From Bermanella sp. WJH001 (GTDB taxonomy: Bacteria > Pseudomonadota > Gammaproteobacteria > Pseudomonadales > Oceanobacteraceae), in NCBI RefSeq assembly GCF_030070105.1, contig NZ_JASJOO010000002.1:1550001-1614000 (forward strand): 64,000 nucleotides of DNA, in the 5' to 3' direction. Made by a program: the position numbers and the translations under genes. The notes beneath the pieces are model-generated. The model saw nothing but the letters and a program-made list of their open reading frames with translations, was not told the DNA's origin and made no database searches. Shown in pieces: positions 1-9,883 of this stretch. The first letter of the stretch is position 1; every line of letters starts with the position of its first letter.

Positions 1-174
1 CCTGCGCCGCCATAACAAAGTACATCTCAAACCAATGTTAATAATCTTTAACTATAGGTGAGGGTTTGCCTTTTGGGGGACTAATTCGTACTCAGTTCTC
101 AATCTGATTATCACAACCACCACCAGCCTGAATCCTTGCTAAAGTGAATAGATGATTACTGATTAAGGTCCGTT

Positions 175-1782
175 ATGAGTCATATTGAAAAAGAGTCCGC
201 CTCTAACGCCCTAAAGCGACACTTTGCCAGTCGTGTCAGCAATCAAATTCGCGTATTGCTTAACCTATGGCGAGCCAGTCTTGACGCGGGTTTAAAGGTA
301 GAACACCTGCCCAAATTAATTGATGAATGCGAAAAGCTCATGCGTCAAAGCTTGCGCTTTAATATTCACCATCAACATGACCAAGCACTATTGATTCTTG
401 ATACCCTCAATGAAGCCCATAGCCAAGACCTGATCTCTGAACAGCAAATTAACGCCATACAAGTCAACATTGATCAATTAAGCAAAAGCTCCCTAAGGCG
501 CAGCGATTCTCAAGACCCCCAAAATATTCCCGCCGCTAAACCGATTATATTGGCCGTTTCTAAAGAGTATGCCGAGAAACTTACCCAGCAATTTAACCAC
601 TTTGGCATGATCAATATTGTGGCTCACGACAATGAGCATTTTTATCGTCTACAAGACGAATACACTCCCAGTGCTTTTATTACCGACATTCATTTTGTAC
701 GCGAACATAATGGCTTAGAACTGATGAGTCACTTTGCCAAACTTAAGCAGTCCAACGTGCCCCTGATCTTTATTACCCAAGAAGAAACCGCCAGCATCGA
801 GCAGCGGCTAGAAGCACATCGGGCAGGAGGTATTCGCTTTTTTGTCAAACCCGCGGTGAATCAATTAATTCGGGCCGTTGAAAAATATTACGCTCCCAAA
901 CCAGAAGCGCCCCACAAAGTACTGATTGTGGATGACTCGAGAAGCCAAGCCTTTTTCTGTGAAAAAGCACTCACCAAAGCAGGTATGGAAACCCACACCA
1001 TTACCGATCCATTGGAAATATTAATTGCCCTTGATGAATTTCAACCAGAGATCATCGTTATGGACATGTACATGCCTGGCTGTACCGGCACAGAAGTGGC
1101 TGGTGTCATTCGCCAACAACCACAATACATTGGTGTCCCTATTTTGTTTTTATCCGGTGAAGACAATGTGGACATACAGCTTAATGCCATGAGTCGCGGT
1201 GGAGATGACTTTCTGACCAAACCCATCAAAGCGAACCATTTAGCCATCACAGTTGAAAGCCGTGCTCGTCGGGCCCGCGTCCTGAATAACTTGATCGCAA
1301 AAGACAGCCTAACTGGGCTATTCAATCACACTTATATTCTCGACAAGCTCAAACAAGCCTGCCGACAAGCCAAAGAAAAACAGCAGCCATTAAGTTTTGC
1401 CATGGTGGACATCGACTTCTTTAAAAAAATTAACGATAACTATGGCCACCCAGTTGGGGACAAAGTGATTTTGGCCTTATCGTTATTTTTAAAGCAGCGC
1501 TTGCGCAACTCAGACAGCATTGGTCGCTATGGCGGTGAAGAATTTGCAGTCATTTTAACCAACACAGATGCTGAACAAGCTATGGCGGTGATGAATGATA
1601 TTCGCGAAGTCTTTAGCCAGCTTGATCACAATGCTGACGAAAAAGAATTTCAAGTAAGCTTCTCCTGCGGCATTTGCAGCTTTAATGGCAAAAACAGTGA
1701 TCATATTATTGAACATGCCGATCAAGCCCTTTATGAAGCGAAAAAGCAGGGCCGTAATAACGTACAAATTTACATCGAATAA
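175..1782 (+). CDS. Diguanylate cyclase with two receiver domains (PleD-like)
   Basis: Cytosolic response regulator that should make cyclic di-GMP from two GTP. An N-terminal helical region of about 115 residues precedes REC1 (about 122-240), REC2 (about 248-365, with acidic pair DD253-254 and phospho-acceptor D297 in the VMDMYMP strand) and a GGDEF domain from D377 (DSLTGLFNH). The active loop is GGEEF at 453-457. An inhibitory I-site RNSD lies five residues before it (444-447), so product feedback is expected. REC1 keeps a central Asp (FITDIHF) and a Lys (FFVKP), but its first strand reads LAVSKEY without the acidic Mg-binding pair, so it is probably not phosphorylated and may serve in dimerisation. 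No membrane segment is seen. A purine-rich site (AAGGT) precedes the ATG. The partner kinase is not in the window. Confidence 0.93.
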   Translation: MSHIEKESASNALKRHFASRVSNQIRVLLNLWRASLDAGLKVEHLPKLIDECEKLMRQSLRFNIHHQHDQALLILDTLNEAHSQDLISEQQINAIQVNIDQLSKSSLRRSDSQDPQNIPAAKPIILAVSKEYAEKLTQQFNHFGMINIVAHDNEHFYRLQDEYTPSAFITDIHFVREHNGLELMSHFAKLKQSNVPLIFITQEETASIEQRLEAHRAGGIRFFVKPAVNQLIRAVEKYYAPKPEAPHKVLIVDDSRSQAFFCEKALTKAGMETHTITDPLEILIALDEFQPEIIVMDMYMPGCTGTEVAGVIRQQPQYIGVPILFLSGEDNVDIQLNAMSRGGDDFLTKPIKANHLAITVESRARRARVLNNLIAKDSLTGLFNHTYILDKLKQACRQAKEKQQPLSFAMVDIDFFKKINDNYGHPVGDKVILALSLFLKQRLRNSDSIGRYGGEEFAVILTNTDAEQAMAVMNDIREVFSQLDHNADEKEFQVSFSCGICSFNGKNSDHIIEHADQALYEAKKQGRNNVQIYIE

Positions 1783-1911
1783 AAAGACTTTTTACACTTA
1801 ACCCAAAAAAGCTGTGAACCCCTTAAGGCTTTTAGCCATAGGCGCTAGACAGCACAAGCACCATTAGGCAAACTAAAGTGAATTCTCACTACTTATCTAT
1901 GAGCTTCCTAT

Positions 1912-2361
1912 ATGGCGTCTATTCTCGTTCTGCATGGCCCTAACTTAAATTTACTTGGCACACGTGAGCCAGAAATTTATGGCTCAGACACTTTAGAAGA
2001 CGTAAACGAAGGTTTAACCCAACTTGCAAAAGAAAAAGGTCACCACCTTTTAAGCCTGCAAAGCAACGCTGAATACGAAATTATTGAGCGTATTCACGAA
2101 GCACGCTCTGAAGGCATCGACTTTATTATCATCAACCCAGCCGCTTTTACCCACACTAGCGTGGCCATTCGTGATGCCATCATGGGAGTGAATATCCCTT
2201 TCATTGAAGTGCATATTTCAAACGTACATGCCCGTGAAGAATTCCGTCATCACAGTTATTTCAGTGATGTGGCTGTCGGTGTCATTTGTGGTTTAGGCAT
2301 TCAAGGCTATGAATTGGCATTACAAAGCGCCATGAACATACTTAATAACAAGAATAAATAG
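1912..2361 (+). CDS. aroQ: 3-dehydroquinate dehydratase, type II
   Basis: Catalyses the third step of the shikimate pathway, dehydration of 3-dehydroquinate to 3-dehydroshikimate, in the cytosol. The length of 149 residues is normal for the type II dodecameric family. The N-terminal strand [11 protein letters not shown] and catalytic Tyr23 (REPEIYG) are present, as are the NPAAFTHTS loop and the EVHISN/HHSYFSD region with the catalytic His. The gene ends 7 bases before accB, and the aroQ-accB-accC order is common in gammaproteobacteria, so the three genes are probably one transcript that starts in the 129-base gap upstream. Confidence 0.97.
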   Translation: MASILVLHGPNLNLLGTREPEIYGSDTLEDVNEGLTQLAKEKGHHLLSLQSNAEYEIIERIHEARSEGIDFIIINPAAFTHTSVAIRDAIMGVNIPFIEVHISNVHAREEFRHHSYFSDVAVGVICGLGIQGYELALQSAMNILNNKNK

Positions 2362-2368
2362 GCCCACC

Positions 2369-2800
2369 ATGGACATTAAACAGCTCGAGCAAATCATCGC
2401 CCTCATGGAAGCCTCTTCTTTATCTGAATTAGAGATCACAGAAAAAGACAGTCGCATTCATTTAAAGCGTGAACTTACCCAAGCCGCCACGGCCCCTGTT
2501 CACGTGGCACAGCCCGTTGTGACGCCAGAGCCCGTTGCAAAAGAAACTAGCAAGTCAAAGCATTCAGGCCACTTGGTAAAATCACCAATGGTGGGCACCT
2601 TTTATCGCAGCCCAAGCCCAAGCTCTCCGGCGTTTGTTGAAGTGGGTCAAGCTGTGAAAAAAGGCGATGTCATTTGCATCATTGAAGCCATGAAAATGAT
2701 GAACCAGATCGAAGCCGATAAATCCGGTGTCATTGAAGCTATTTTAAGTGAAGACGGCCAAGCGGTTGAATTCGACCAAGCTCTTTTTACCATCGTTTAA
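2369..2800 (+). CDS. accB: Biotin carboxyl carrier protein of acetyl-CoA carboxylase
   Basis: Carries the biotin that moves carboxyl groups between biotin carboxylase (AccC, next gene) and the carboxyltransferase in the first committed step of fatty acid synthesis. It has an N-terminal helical domain (about 1-35), a Pro/Ala/Val-rich linker (about 38-65) and a C-terminal biotinyl domain with the sequence [12 protein letters not shown], where Lys109 is the biotinylated residue. At 143 residues it is slightly shorter than E. coli AccB. It is followed by accC after 24 bases. The biotin used here would be made by the bio operon found later in the window. Confidence 0.97.
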   Translation: MDIKQLEQIIALMEASSLSELEITEKDSRIHLKRELTQAATAPVHVAQPVVTPEPVAKETSKSKHSGHLVKSPMVGTFYRSPSPSSPAFVEVGQAVKKGDVICIIEAMKMMNQIEADKSGVIEAILSEDGQAVEFDQALFTIV

Positions 2801-2824
2801 CGTTGAGCTTGCGCAAGGATCATC

Positions 2825-4177
2825 ATGGCCAGTTTATTAAAAAAAATCGTTATCGCTAATCGAGGGGAAATCGCCCTTCGTATCTTGCGCGCCTGTAAAG
2901 AAATGGGCATTAAAACCGTGGCGGTTCACTCCAGTGTTGACCGTGATCTCATGCATGTGCGCTTAGCCGATGAAAGTGTCTGCATTGGCCCAAATAACTC
3001 TAAAGACAGTTACCTAAATGCCGCCGCTATTATTAGCGCCGCCGAGGTTACTGACGCCACCGCCATTCATCCTGGTTATGGCTTTTTAGCTGAAAGTGCC
3101 GATTTTGCCGAGCAAGTTGAGCAATCTGGTTTTAAATTTATTGGCCCAAGTGCCCAGGTCATCCGCATCATGGGCGACAAAGTCGCCGCCCGTGATGCCA
3201 TGAAAAAAGCCGGTATTCCTACGGTTCCAGGCACAGGAGCCATCACCTCAAAAACCAATATTAAAAAAGTGGCCGAAGAAATCGGCTACCCTGTGATTAT
3301 TAAAGCCGCCGCCGGTGGTGGTGGTCGCGGGATGAAAGTGGTCCACAGTGAAGCGGCCCTTTCTAATGGTATTTATCTCACCCAAAGTGAAGCCAAAGCC
3401 GCCTTTGGTAGCGATAAGGTGTATTTAGAAAAATTCCTAGAAACCCCTCGTCACATTGAGATTCAGGTACTGGCTGACGGTAATGGTCACGCCATTCACC
3501 TAGGTGATCGTGATTGCTCGATTCAGCGTCGCAACCAAAAAATTATTGAAGAAGCCCCCGCCCCAAACATTCCTGAAAAACTGCGTAATAAAATTGCCAA
3601 GCGCTGCGTGCAAGCGTGTATCGATATCGGTTATGAAGGCGCGGGAACATTTGAATTTTTATACCAAGACGGTGAGTTTTTCTTCATTGAAATGAACACC
3701 CGCGTGCAAGTAGAACACCCAGTGAGTGAGCTGGTGACTGGGGTTGATATTATTAAAGAGCAGTTACTGATTGCCTCTGGCATGGGTTTGTCATTCAAAC
3801 AAAATGACATCGAGATTAAAGGCCATGCCATTGAATGTCGCATTAATGCCGAAGACCCTAAAACCTTTACCCCAAGCCCAGGTACGGTGAACTTATTCCA
3901 CGCCCCGGGTGGCCTTGGGATTAGAGTAGATTCTCACCTTTATAATGGCTATAGTGTGCCGCCCTATTACGACTCACTGGTGGCGAAAGTCATTAGTTAC
4001 GGGCCTGATAGAGAGAGTGCGCGCTTACGCATGCGCAATGCACTGGATGAAATCGTCATCAATGGGATTCGCAGCAATATCCCATTACAGCAAGAACTCA
4101 TCCGCAGCTCCCAGTTTAAGCAAGGCAGTGTCGATATTCACTTCTTGACCAATAAACTGGCTAATACAACCACTTAA
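2825..4177 (+). CDS. accC: Biotin carboxylase subunit of acetyl-CoA carboxylase
   Basis: ATP-dependent carboxylation of the biotin on AccB using bicarbonate. The protein has the expected 450 residues: an N-terminal preATP-grasp domain ([14 protein letters not shown]), an ATP-grasp core with a glycine-rich loop ([13 protein letters not shown]), and catalytic residues in [11 protein letters not shown] (Arg293, Glu297). The C-terminal biotin-carboxylase domain follows (ECRINAEDP). An AAGGAT ribosome site precedes the ATG. It is the third gene of the aroQ-accBC run and is followed after 11 bases by prmA, so prmA is probably co-transcribed. Confidence 0.98.
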   Translation: MASLLKKIVIANRGEIALRILRACKEMGIKTVAVHSSVDRDLMHVRLADESVCIGPNNSKDSYLNAAAIISAAEVTDATAIHPGYGFLAESADFAEQVEQSGFKFIGPSAQVIRIMGDKVAARDAMKKAGIPTVPGTGAITSKTNIKKVAEEIGYPVIIKAAAGGGGRGMKVVHSEAALSNGIYLTQSEAKAAFGSDKVYLEKFLETPRHIEIQVLADGNGHAIHLGDRDCSIQRRNQKIIEEAPAPNIPEKLRNKIAKRCVQACIDIGYEGAGTFEFLYQDGEFFFIEMNTRVQVEHPVSELVTGVDIIKEQLLIASGMGLSFKQNDIEIKGHAIECRINAEDPKTFTPSPGTVNLFHAPGGLGIRVDSHLYNGYSVPPYYDSLVAKVISYGPDRESARLRMRNALDEIVINGIRSNIPLQQELIRSSQFKQGSVDIHFLTNKLANTTT

Positions 4178-4188
4178 AAGATAGAACC

Positions 4189-5082
4189 ATGCCCTGGATA
4201 CAAGCCATCGTAGACATTACTGCCGATCAAAGTGCAGAGATCGAAGACCTGTTAATGGCCATTGGCGCCCAAGCCGTGACCATGCGCGATGGGGCTAATC
4301 AGCCAATTTATGAGCCACCACTAGGCACGACTCCCCTTTGGGATAACGTAAACTTGTGGGCACTGTTTGATGCCGAGCAGCCAGTTGATGTACAAATGCA
4401 ACAACTTGCAGCGATATACCAAGCGGAATACGACAAACCATTCCCAAATTACAAATTAGAATTGGTTGAAGATAAAGACTGGATTCGCGAATGGATGGAC
4501 ACTTTCAAGCCCATGCCATTTGGTAAGCGCCTGTGGATATGCCCAAGCTGGCTAGAACCCACTGACCCAAGCGCCGTCAATTTAAAGCTCGACCCAGGTT
4601 TAGCCTTTGGTACCGGCACTCACCCAACCACGTCATTGTGTTTAAAGTGGTTAGATGGACAAGATGTCACTGACAAAACCGTGGTCGATTTTGGCTGTGG
4701 TTCAGGCATCCTAGGTGTTGCTGCCATGATATTAGGGGCTAAGCATTTAGTGGGCATCGACATCGACCCACAAGCGATCTTGGCCAGTAACGAAAACACC
4801 GAGCGAAACAATGTGAGCATGGACTCAGTTGAGTTCTACCTGCCTGAAGATGCTCCTGATTACCAAGCGGACATGGTACTGGCTAATATTTTAGCCGGGC
4901 CTTTGGTGGAACTTAAAAGTGCCATTTTGTCTTACCTGTTACCGGGTGGACAATTAGTGCTATCCGGTATTCTTGCCAGCCAAGCACAAGAAGTGGCTGA
5001 CGCCTATGCACAAGATTGCACCATTAACTTAATAAAAGAAGAAGATGGCTGGGTACGCATTGATGCAACTAAGTTTGCCTAA
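4189..5082 (+). CDS. prmA: Ribosomal protein L11 methyltransferase
   Basis: SAM-dependent trimethylation of ribosomal protein L11. The length of 297 residues matches the family. It has an N-terminal L11-recognition domain (about 1-110) and a class I methyltransferase fold. The fold carries LAFGTGTHPTTSLCL, the SAM-binding VVDFGCGSGILGVAA and an acidic loop (GIDIDPQAI). The NPPY-equivalent position reads LANILAGPL, which is typical of PrmA. The gene lies directly after accC and before a DUF3426 gene, the same order as in pseudomonads. Confidence 0.97.
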   Translation: MPWIQAIVDITADQSAEIEDLLMAIGAQAVTMRDGANQPIYEPPLGTTPLWDNVNLWALFDAEQPVDVQMQQLAAIYQAEYDKPFPNYKLELVEDKDWIREWMDTFKPMPFGKRLWICPSWLEPTDPSAVNLKLDPGLAFGTGTHPTTSLCLKWLDGQDVTDKTVVDFGCGSGILGVAAMILGAKHLVGIDIDPQAILASNENTERNNVSMDSVEFYLPEDAPDYQADMVLANILAGPLVELKSAILSYLLPGGQLVLSGILASQAQEVADAYAQDCTINLIKEEDGWVRIDATKFA

Positions 5083-5131
5083 TTCGTACACTTAAGCCGC
5101 GAAATATTGATTGGAACGTTAGCATACAACC

Positions 5132-6307
5132 ATGAACCAAACACAAATCACAAAGTGCCCAAAGTGTGACACTACGTTTCGTGTCAGCCCTGCCCAGCTA
5201 CAAGTGGCTAAAGGTGCTGTACGTTGTGGTGCGTGTTTGCATGTATTTCGCGCAACTGATCACTTTCAACAAAGTAAAAAGCCTGAACCTGTTGTTCAAG
5301 ATGATCGCACTGAAGACATGTTTGGCAATGACACCAGCCCTGCTCAGTCCCCTGTGACAAAAGCCGAAGCACCAAGCAAATCCGTTCTTAATGATGAGTT
5401 TGATATCAGTACATCGACTGAACAAGATAGTCATCAACATAGCTCGCAAGAGGATGACGATGACTTTTTGATTGATGATGACAATGGTCTTATCGACGAT
5501 GACAACGGTATCGACGATAACGACTTAATTGATGATGACTACGGCCGCAAAGCACCTGTGGTGAATGATTTAAATGAAGATTTCTTATCATTAAATACCC
5601 AAGATCATGCTGACCCATTTTTTACCGAAAGTGATAAGTTAATCGATAAGGTTGAATCCACCAGCACCACAGATGATGAAGCCTGGGCGGAATCCTTACT
5701 CAATGACCAAGAAGACGACGAAGTAAAAGAAGAGCAGAAAAAGATTTTAAAACCCGTCTCGTCGGCTCCTGCCTTTTCTTACATTGAAGTAGACCCACTT
5801 GACCTTAGCTTGCCAAATAAAGCCAGCCGCCGACAATTTTGGTTACTGGCCAGTGGTTGTACGCTGCTTGTGTTAGCCCTTTTTGTGCAGCTGGCCTATT
5901 TTAACTTTGACCAATGGGCGCGCATGAATCAATACCGCCCATATTACGCCATGGTCTGTGAACAACTAAATTGCCAGCTACCATCCAGTTATGATGTGAG
6001 TCAAATTCGAACCACTGCCAGTCCACAGGTGAGTTCACACCCTAAGTTCAAAGATGCACTTTCGGTGGATGTGTTGTTTATGAATCACGCCTCATATGAG
6101 CAAGCCTTCCCCAAACTTGAACTGACATTTACCGATAAAAACGACAAGGTTATGGCCCATCGCCTGTTTTTACCTCGTGAATATCTAGCAGGTGAAGCCT
6201 CAGGCCTTACCATGATGCCCACGGACACCCCTATTCATATCGCCCTTGAGATTCAAGACCCCGGCCCTAAAGCCAATAATTATCAAGTGCGTTTTGTTGC
6301 CCCATAA
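5132..6307 (+). CDS. Zinc-ribbon, single-pass membrane DUF3426 protein
   Basis: Function unknown. The N-terminus is an MJ0042-type zinc ribbon with four Cys (9, 12, 32, 35; CPKC and CGAC). A long acidic, low-complexity linker (about 40-200) follows, including the Asp-rich repeat at about 108-137. One transmembrane helix lies at about 236-258 (FWLLASGCTLLVLALFVQL), and the C-terminal DUF3426 domain (about 260-391) would then be periplasmic. The prmA-DUF3426-dusB-fis order is kept across many Pseudomonas-like bacteria, so this is a conserved housekeeping neighbour rather than an accessory gene. A 29-base palindrome just after the stop may end the accBC-prmA transcript. The acidic linker is probably fast-evolving and disordered. 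Confidence 0.85.
   Translation: MNQTQITKCPKCDTTFRVSPAQLQVAKGAVRCGACLHVFRATDHFQQSKKPEPVVQDDRTEDMFGNDTSPAQSPVTKAEAPSKSVLNDEFDISTSTEQDSHQHSSQEDDDDFLIDDDNGLIDDDNGIDDNDLIDDDYGRKAPVVNDLNEDFLSLNTQDHADPFFTESDKLIDKVESTSTTDDEAWAESLLNDQEDDEVKEEQKKILKPVSSAPAFSYIEVDPLDLSLPNKASRRQFWLLASGCTLLVLALFVQLAYFNFDQWARMNQYRPYYAMVCEQLNCQLPSSYDVSQIRTTASPQVSSHPKFKDALSVDVLFMNHASYEQAFPKLELTFTDKNDKVMAHRLFLPREYLAGEASGLTMMPTDTPIHIALEIQDPGPKANNYQVRFVAP
5453..5542 (+). repeat. Asp-rich coding mini-repeat in the DUF3426 gene
   Basis: Within the DUF3426 gene, residues about 108-137 repeat a unit like LIDDDNG three to four times (FLIDDDNG, LIDDDNG, IDDNDLIDDDYG). The DNA copies are similar but not identical, with GATGATGAC and GACGATGAC variants. 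This looks like internal duplication followed by drift and gives a strongly acidic, flexible segment on the cytosolic side of the membrane helix. Confidence 0.75.
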
Positions 6308-6322
6308 AGTCAGACCTCTGAT

Positions 6323-6351
6323 AAAGGTTGTTTGAATTTCAAACAACCTTT
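6323..6351. terminator. Near-perfect 29-base palindrome after the DUF3426 gene
   Basis: The arms AAAGGTTGTTTGAA and TTCAAACAACCTTT are exact complements with a single central T. A run of only three T follows, so it is a weak candidate for an intrinsic terminator, working in either direction. It begins 16 bases after the stop codon. A protein-binding palindrome upstream of dusB-fis is the alternative. Confidence 0.5.
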
Positions 6352-6533
6352 CAAATACGCAACCACATTGATTCCTGTTAGCAAAGCGTATTTGCCTATA
6401 AAAAACATCATTTTCTTGTCAAATTCCACATGTTAGGCCTTGACAATTTCGTCTCGATTTCTGTGGAAAATTTAATCAATAAATTGCTCAAAACATACCC
6501 TGTCAAGGCTTTAACCGCTGTGAGTTTACGAGT

Positions 6534-7565
6534 ATGATAGCCGCCCTTAAACGAGCAAAAAACAACCAACTATCACCCATGTTTCAAATTGGCCCTTACC
6601 AAATCGAATCGCCAGTGGTGCTAGCCCCTATGGCTGGCGTTACCGACCGACCGTTTAGGCAACTGTGCCGAGAGCTTGGTGCAGGCTTGGTTGTGAGCGA
6701 AATGATCACAAGCGATGTGAATTTATGGAACAGCCGTAAATCCAAAACACGCTTAGATCATGCGGGAGAAGTTGAGCCCATATCGGTACAAATTGCCGGT
6801 GGCGACCCTGAAATGATGGCCAATGCGGCCAAAATGGCAGTGTTACACGGTGCTCAAATTGTCGACATCAACATGGGATGCCCTGCCAAAAAAGTGTGCA
6901 ACAAAGCCGCTGGTAGTGCATTGATGAAAGACGAGCCTCTCGTAAAAGACATACTACAAGCCGTTGTTGAGGCAGTAGATGTTCCAGTGACATTAAAAAT
7001 GCGAACCGGATGGGCACCTGAACACAAAAACGCCCCCGACCTTGCATTGCTAGCTGAGCAGACAGGTATTCGTGCACTGGCCATTCATGGTCGAACACGC
7101 AGCTGCGGCTATAAAGGACAAGTGGAATACGACACCATTAAACGCATTAAGCAGATGGTATCCATTCCAGTTTTAGCTAACGGAGATATAACCACTCCAG
7201 AGCAGGCTAAAGCGGTGCTTGATTTTACGGAAGCCGATGGCGTTATGTTGGGCCGCGCGGCTCAAGGACGCCCTTGGATTTTTCGAGAAATCGATCACTT
7301 TTTGAAAACCGGCCAGCATTTAGCTCCACCAGGGATACTGGAAATCAAAACCATCCTGCACAATCACATGCAGGGGTTATATGAATTTTACGGCACATAC
7401 CTCGGTGTACGAATCGCACGTAAACACGTGGGTTGGTATCTCCAGGCGCAAGATGATAGTCGCGATGTTCGTCGTCGCTTTAATCAACTTGAAAGCCCGG
7501 AAGAACAAATAGAATTAATAAACACATTTTTCGATCAACTTTTGGGGAAGGAAAAAGCGGCATGA
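6534..7565 (+). CDS. dusB: tRNA-dihydrouridine synthase B
   Basis: FMN-dependent reduction of uridine to dihydrouridine in the D loop of tRNA. TIM-barrel motifs typical of Dus enzymes are present: [14 protein letters not shown], the catalytic loop [20 protein letters not shown] with the acid Cys, HGRTR, and the FMN phosphate-binding ANGDI and [11 protein letters not shown]. The ATG at 6534 gives 343 residues. E. coli and Pseudomonas relatives align better from Met16 (MFQIGPYQ, 6579), but neither start has a clear ribosome site. The stop overlaps the fis start (ATGA), the classic dusB-fis operon, in which dusB serves as the leader gene of fis. Confidence 0.95.
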   Translation: MIAALKRAKNNQLSPMFQIGPYQIESPVVLAPMAGVTDRPFRQLCRELGAGLVVSEMITSDVNLWNSRKSKTRLDHAGEVEPISVQIAGGDPEMMANAAKMAVLHGAQIVDINMGCPAKKVCNKAAGSALMKDEPLVKDILQAVVEAVDVPVTLKMRTGWAPEHKNAPDLALLAEQTGIRALAIHGRTRSCGYKGQVEYDTIKRIKQMVSIPVLANGDITTPEQAKAVLDFTEADGVMLGRAAQGRPWIFREIDHFLKTGQHLAPPGILEIKTILHNHMQGLYEFYGTYLGVRIARKHVGWYLQAQDDSRDVRRRFNQLESPEEQIELINTFFDQLLGKEKAA

Positions 7566-7864
7566 GTACCCATGAAGCACCTGTGGTAAATAACCCTATG
7601 GAAACCAGCAACAACACACAACTACCAGCTGAAAACACACAAACTTTGCGTGACAGTGTAGAAAAAGCCTTAGAAAGCTACTTCGCACAATTAGACGGTC
7701 AGCCAGTTAGCGATGTTTACGAAATGGTATTGTCAGAAGTCGAAGCGCCGTTACTAGAAGTAGTTATGCGCTATACCAAAGACAACCAAACCAAGGCCGC
7801 TGTATTACTTGGTTTGAATCGCGGCACGCTGCGTAAAAAATTAAAGCAATTCGGTATGCTATAA
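7562..7864 (+). CDS. fis: Fis-family nucleoid-associated regulator
   Basis: Small DNA-bending protein of 100 residues. The variable N-terminus (1-35) precedes a core helical region and a C-terminal helix-turn-helix (about 72-97, [22 protein letters not shown]), which is nearly invariant in Fis. The ATG overlaps the dusB stop, so translation is probably coupled. In enterics Fis peaks at outgrowth and acts on rRNA, supercoiling and recombination genes; here the role is inferred from the family. A strong terminator follows directly. Confidence 0.95.
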   Translation: MSTHEAPVVNNPMETSNNTQLPAENTQTLRDSVEKALESYFAQLDGQPVSDVYEMVLSEVEAPLLEVVMRYTKDNQTKAAVLLGLNRGTLRKKLKQFGML

Positions 7865-7883
7865 CCGAAACTGTTTAGAAACG

Positions 7884-7912
7884 AACGCTGCCTTTGCAGC
7901 GTTTATTTTTTG
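7884..7912 (+). terminator. Intrinsic terminator of dusB-fis
   Basis: The stem AACGCTGC/GCAGCGTT has a CTTT loop and is followed by TATTTTTT. It lies 20 bases after the fis stop and separates fis from purH. Confidence 0.9.
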
Positions 7913-7943
7913 TAAACTTTAAAAACTGACCGACTGATCAACT

Positions 7944-9533
7944 ATGACCATAACTCCTGTTCGTCGCGCCCTTATTAGTGTTTCTGATAAAACTGGCATC
8001 GTAGAATTCGCTCAAGCACTGGCTGATAAAAATGTAGAAATTTTATCAACTGGCGGCACCTATAAATTACTTTGTGAAAAAGGCATTAACGCTGTGGAAG
8101 TTTCTGACTACACAGGTTTTGCTGAAATGATGGACGGCCGTGTAAAAACGTTACACCCAAAAATTCATGGTGGTGTACTAGGTCGTCGTGGTCAAGATGA
8201 CGCCATCATGGCCGAACACGGTATCAACCCTATCGATTTAGTTGTGGTTAACTTATACCCGTTCGAAGCCACTACAGCTAACCCAGATTGTACCCTTGAA
8301 GATGCGATCGAAAACATCGACATCGGTGGTCCAACCATGGTTCGCTCAGCAGCCAAAAACAATGCTTACGTTGGCATCGTGGTGAACGCCTCTGATTACC
8401 AAGCGGTATTGGCTGAATTAGATTCACAAAATGGTTTAAGCCCGAAACTGCGTTTTGATCTTGCGCTTAAAGCGTTTGAACACACTGCCGCATATGACGG
8501 CATGATCGCCAACTACCTTGGTCGTATTGATCAAAGTGCTGAGGTTTTAAGCACAGAGAATAAAGGTCAGTTCCCGCGCACCTTTAATTCACAATTTATC
8601 AAAGCACAAGACATGCGTTACGGTGAAAACCCTCATCAAAACGCAGCCTTCTATGTGGAAGCCAACCCACAAGAAGCCTCGATTGCCACGGCGACTCAAG
8701 TACAAGGTAAAGAGTTGTCATTTAACAATGTTGCCGATACTGATGCGGCCCTAGAATGTGTTAAGTCATTTGTTAAACCGGCTTGTGTGATCGTAAAACA
8801 CGCTAACCCATGTGGTGTAGCCGTCAGCGAAAACGGCATTCAAGAAGCGTACGATCTTGCGTTTGCTACCGACACTGAATCTGCGTTTGGTGGCATAATT
8901 GCTTTCAACCGCGAATTAGACGGCGCAACCGCCGCTTCGATTGCTGAGCGTCAGTTTGTTGAAGTCATCATCGCACCATCTATCAGTGCTGATGCAAAAC
9001 TGGTTCTAGCTGCTAAGAAAAACGTGCGTGTTTTAGAAACAGGCGAGTGGCCAGCTGAGCGTGCTAACGCATTTGACTACAAGCGTGTTAACGGCGGCTT
9101 GTTAGTTCAAGAGCGCGACAACGGCATGATCAAAGCCGAAGACCTAACGGTTGTAACCAAACGCCAGCCAACTGAAAAAGAAATGCACGATTTAATCTTT
9201 GCATGGAAAGTGGCTAAGTTTGTGAAGTCTAACGCCATTGTTTACGCCAACAACCGTCAAACCATCGGTGTGGGCGCAGGCCAAATGAGCCGCGTAAACT
9301 CAGCGCGTATTGCCGCCATTAAAGCAGAGCACGCTGGCCTTGAAGTCAAAGGTTCGGTGATGGCAAGTGATGCATTCTTCCCATTCCGTGATGGTATTGA
9401 TAACGCTGCAAAAGCCGGTATTGCCGCAGTGATTCAACCAGGTGGTTCGATTCGTGATGAAGAAGTCATTGCCGCTGCTGATGAAGCAGGTATGGCCATG
9501 GTGTTTACGGGTATGCGTCACTTCCGTCACTAG
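7944..9533 (+). CDS. purH: Bifunctional AICAR formyltransferase/IMP cyclohydrolase
   Basis: Performs the last two steps of IMP synthesis: transfer of formyl from 10-formyl-THF to AICAR, then ring closure. The N-terminal MGS-like cyclohydrolase domain (about 1-145; [40 protein letters not shown]) is followed by the transformylase domain (about 200-529; [23 protein letters not shown]). The length of 529 residues is standard. It is preceded by the fis terminator and followed by a 350-base gap and purD, so purH and purD are neighbours but possibly have separate promoters. Confidence 0.98.
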   Translation: MTITPVRRALISVSDKTGIVEFAQALADKNVEILSTGGTYKLLCEKGINAVEVSDYTGFAEMMDGRVKTLHPKIHGGVLGRRGQDDAIMAEHGINPIDLVVVNLYPFEATTANPDCTLEDAIENIDIGGPTMVRSAAKNNAYVGIVVNASDYQAVLAELDSQNGLSPKLRFDLALKAFEHTAAYDGMIANYLGRIDQSAEVLSTENKGQFPRTFNSQFIKAQDMRYGENPHQNAAFYVEANPQEASIATATQVQGKELSFNNVADTDAALECVKSFVKPACVIVKHANPCGVAVSENGIQEAYDLAFATDTESAFGGIIAFNRELDGATAASIAERQFVEVIIAPSISADAKLVLAAKKNVRVLETGEWPAERANAFDYKRVNGGLLVQERDNGMIKAEDLTVVTKRQPTEKEMHDLIFAWKVAKFVKSNAIVYANNRQTIGVGAGQMSRVNSARIAAIKAEHAGLEVKGSVMASDAFFPFRDGIDNAAKAGIAAVIQPGGSIRDEEVIAAADEAGMAMVFTGMRHFRH

Positions 9534-9543
9534 TTAGTAATAC

Positions 9544-9562
9544 GGGAGGATCTTTTCCTCCC
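9544..9562 (+). terminator. Possible terminator of purH
   Basis: The stem GGGAGGA/TCCTCCC has a five-base loop and starts 10 bases after the purH stop. The downstream run (TGACTTTGTT) is poor in T, so termination is likely to be partial. Confidence 0.45.
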
Positions 9563-9777
9563 TGACTTTGTTGTAGAACCTTTCGCCCTTGCTCATGTAG
9601 AAAAGCCACACTGCGCAGTGCGAAAGAACCTACGCCTCGTCAGGGTGAAAAATCTCACTCCCTTTTGTTTTGATTTACTATTTATTTAATGTTCCTGCCG
9701 CGCAGGAATAAAATTACTCCTAATTGCTGACACCTTGCAAAAGAACGACGAGATGTTTGTTTCTAACAAGGCACAGT

Positions 9778-9831
9778 AAAAAATTTAAACCCAGGCGTGT
9801 ACACACGGTACATAACTGGTTTAAATTTTTT
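9778..9831 (+). promoter_or_regulatory. Terminator-like hairpin in the purD leader
   Basis: A 14-base arm (AAAAAATTTAAACC, 9778-9791) is exactly complementary to GGTTTAAATTTTTT (9818-9831), with a 26-base loop that itself contains the palindrome GTGTACAC. The 3' arm ends in six T, 52 bases before the purD ATG. This could act as an attenuator, a leftover terminator or a protein site. The stem is AT-rich, so its strength is uncertain. Confidence 0.5.
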
Positions 9832-9883
9832 CTGTAACGCAGTTAGGGACGAACAGATCAAGTTCGACGAGAAGGAATCCAAA

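Larger units (their letters stand above)
9534..9883. other. 350-base purH-purD intergenic region with several hairpins
   Basis: No convincing gene is seen. From left to right it holds a GGGAGGA/TCCTCCC hairpin (9544-9562) that may terminate purH, a short palindrome CACTGCGCAGTG (9608-9619), a TTCCTGC/GCAGGAA hairpin (9692-9708), and a long inverted repeat ending in six T (9778-9831). The stretch is unusually rich in structure for a plain intergenic gap and probably contains the purD promoter and leader. Confidence 0.6.

Noticed and set aside
1804..1835. Terminator of the diguanylate cyclase gene
   Set aside because: AAAAGC/GCTTTT pairing is only six bases with a 15-base loop and no T run beyond it, too weak to list.
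9797..9883. N-terminal extension of purD by 29 residues
   Set aside because: The added part is unlike any PurD, lies in the hairpin leader and the ATG at 9884 has a good ribosome site.
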